Shown here in pieces: positions 4,534-5,674 of a stretch of DNA of 5,674 nt. The notes beneath the pieces are model-generated. The model searched no databases and was not told the DNA's origin. It saw nothing but the letters and a program-made list of their open reading frames with translations. The stretch comes from Bacteroidota bacterium (lineage in GTDB: Bacteria; Bacteroidota; Bacteroidia; Flavobacteriales; Schleiferiaceae). The stretch spans positions 1-5,674 of the forward strand of contig SYCM01000043.1 in the NCBI GenBank assembly GCA_005786915.1, given 5' to 3'. A program made the translations under genes and the position numbers. Position 1 is the first letter of the stretch; every line of letters starts with the position of its first letter.

Positions 4534-5674
4534 ATGCTGTACCCGCCCGAGGCCGCCGACCTGCTTGACTTTCAGGCCGTCAAGGACTTGGCCGCGGAAC
4601 ATGCCGCGACCCGCAAAGGCCGAATCCGCCTTCGCGAGGCGGAACCCCGGGCCGACCGCGCCGCGGTGGAGCCCGAGCTCCTGCAGGTCGACGAGCTGCT
4701 GCGGCTCATGGAGCGGGGCCACTTTTTTCCGGCCGTGGCCGCTGCCGAAGTCGACGACGCCCTGCCCATGCTGCGCATTGAGGGCGCGGTGCTGACCGCC
4801 GAGCAGTGCCTCGCCATCCACGCCCAGTTTCAGGCCTACGCCAACGCCTACCGATTCATTGCCACGCACGCCGAGTTCGCCCCCACCCTGGATTCGCTGG
4901 CTCGGCCTTTTCCGCCGGAAGACGAAGGTCCGCGCCTCATCGAAGGCGTATTTGAGCGCAACGGCCTCGTGCGGAGCAACGCCTCGCCCGAACTCGCCCG
5001 CATCCGCGGCGACCTCGCTAAGGCCCGAGTGGCCGCCGACCGCATTTTTTACAAGGTCCTGCGTCGCTACGAATCGGAGGGCTGGCTTGGCGACATCCGC
5101 GAGTCGGTGAGCAACGACCGCCGGGTGCTGGCGCTTTCGGCGTCGCACAAAAACAAGGCCCGCGGAGCCTTTCACGGGTCCAGCGCCAAGAACTCGCTGG
5201 TGTACCTCGAGCCCTCAGAATGCCTGGAGGTCAATGCCGAGGTGGGTTTGCTGATTGAGGACGAGCGCAAGGAGGTTCGCAGAATTTTGAAGGCGTTGAC
5301 CCGGGCCCTGCGGCCCTACCGCGAAGTCATCGCGCGGGTGGACGAGCGGCTCACGGATTGGGACAGCCTCGCCGCACGCGCCCGGTTTGCGCGGGCTGAA
5401 GGGGGGGTGCTTCCGCAGTGGAGCGACGACGTCATTTACGTTGAGCAGGGCGTCAACCCGGTTCTGCGCAAGGTGCAGCGCGAGAAGGGGCGCGGAGTCG
5501 TTCCGCTTCACGTGCGCCTCGACCCCGACCACCGGTTGCTGCTGATTTCGGGCCCCAATGCGGGCGGAAAGTCGTTGGCGCTCAAAACCGTAGGCCTTTT
5601 TCAGCTCATGCTGCAGAGCGGATTTTTGGTTCCGGCCCATCCGCGCACGACCATGCGCTGGTTCGCCCGGGTCA
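4534..5674 (+). CDS. mutS2: Endonuclease MutS2-type ATPase, 5' part, truncated by window edge
   Basis: MutS2 proteins are MutS-related ATPases without mismatch-recognition domains. They suppress homologous recombination in Helicobacter and act on collided ribosomes in Bacillus. The 380 visible residues open with MLYPPEAADLLDFQAVKDL, the usual Bacteroidota start. Helical core and clamp regions follow, including SNDRRVLALSASHKNKARG, then GSSAKNSLVYLEPSECLEVN and a charged helix LLIEDERKEVRRILKALT. The Walker A motif GPNAGGKS is at 340-347, followed by LALKTVGLFQLMLQSG, which is more MutS2-like than MutS-like. Walker B, the signature motif and the C-terminal KOW and Smr nuclease domains would lie past the edge. 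The reading frame is open to base 5674. ATG 4534 is the first possible start after the lysS stop, and it is in the same frame as lysS. No Shine-Dalgarno is present. GC is very high here. Co-transcription with lysS is likely. Confidence 0.94.
   Translation, partial: MLYPPEAADLLDFQAVKDLAAEHAATRKGRIRLREAEPRADRAAVEPELLQVDELLRLMERGHFFPAVAAAEVDDALPMLRIEGAVLTAEQCLAIHAQFQAYANAYRFIATHAEFAPTLDSLARPFPPEDEGPRLIEGVFERNGLVRSNASPELARIRGDLAKARVAADRIFYKVLRRYESEGWLGDIRESVSNDRRVLALSASHKNKARGAFHGSSAKNSLVYLEPSECLEVNAEVGLLIEDERKEVRRILKALTRALRPYREVIARVDERLTDWDSLAARARFARAEGGVLPQWSDDVIYVEQGVNPVLRKVQREKGRGVVPLHVRLDPDHRLLLISGPNAGGKSLALKTVGLFQLMLQSGFLVPAHPRTTMRWFARV

Noticed and set aside
4411..5640. Antisense open frames (254 and 141 codons) opposite the lysS end and mutS2
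   Set aside because: The sense strand encodes clear LysRS motif 3 and MutS2 with Walker A throughout. The antisense peptides show no recognisable domain.
1..5674. CRISPR array, insertion sequence, phage or toxin-antitoxin locus
   Set aside because: I see no regularly spaced repeats, transposase or integrase motifs, terminal inverted repeats, or paired small genes. All long frames are accounted for by housekeeping genes and one regulator.

Overview
The window reads as a chromosomal housekeeping segment from a member of the Bacteroidota with fairly high GC. Three things point there. The GluRS carries the phylum-typical stretch after its KLSKR loop (GFPVFPLNW, then GWNPGTNQEIF). The LysRS and MutS2 sequences resemble Bacteroidota orthologues as I know them. 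Three intergenic sites match the phylum-specific -7 promoter element TAnnTTTG, while Shine-Dalgarno sequences are mostly weak or absent. I cannot place it below phylum level from sequence alone.

Layout, left to right. At 16-741 (minus) lies a small transcription factor with a degenerate receiver-like N-terminus and an AraC-type DNA-binding C-terminus. The intergenic stretch 742-1005 holds its promoter region with an 11-bp palindrome, a strong intrinsic terminator (837-866) and tRNA-Cys(GCA) (875-945, minus), which seems to have its own -7 element. Next come folB (dihydroneopterin aldolase, 1006-1371, minus) and gltX (glutamyl-tRNA synthetase, 1378-2919, minus). Transcription runs gltX -> folB -> tRNA-Cys -> terminator, so these three form a plausible operon. 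An 81-bp divergent promoter region (2920-3000) carries two mirror-image TATCTTTG boxes. To the right, lysS (lysyl-tRNA synthetase, 3001-4518, plus) is followed 15 bp later by mutS2 (4534 to the window edge, plus, truncated). There is no gene-free stretch longer than 300 bp.

Functionally the block is dominated by translation: two aminoacyl-tRNA synthetases of different classes fired head to head, a tRNA gene, and MutS2, a DNA-binding or ribosome-acting ATPase. One folate enzyme is translationally linked to gltX. The AraC-type regulator has visibly lower GC than the rest and looks like the only accessory gene.

I found no convincing evidence of a new biological system. The most interesting items are the symmetric divergent promoter, which appears to make lysS leaderless, the receiver-like regulator that lacks most phosphorylation residues, and the GGAGGTCT repeat bracketing the tRNA.
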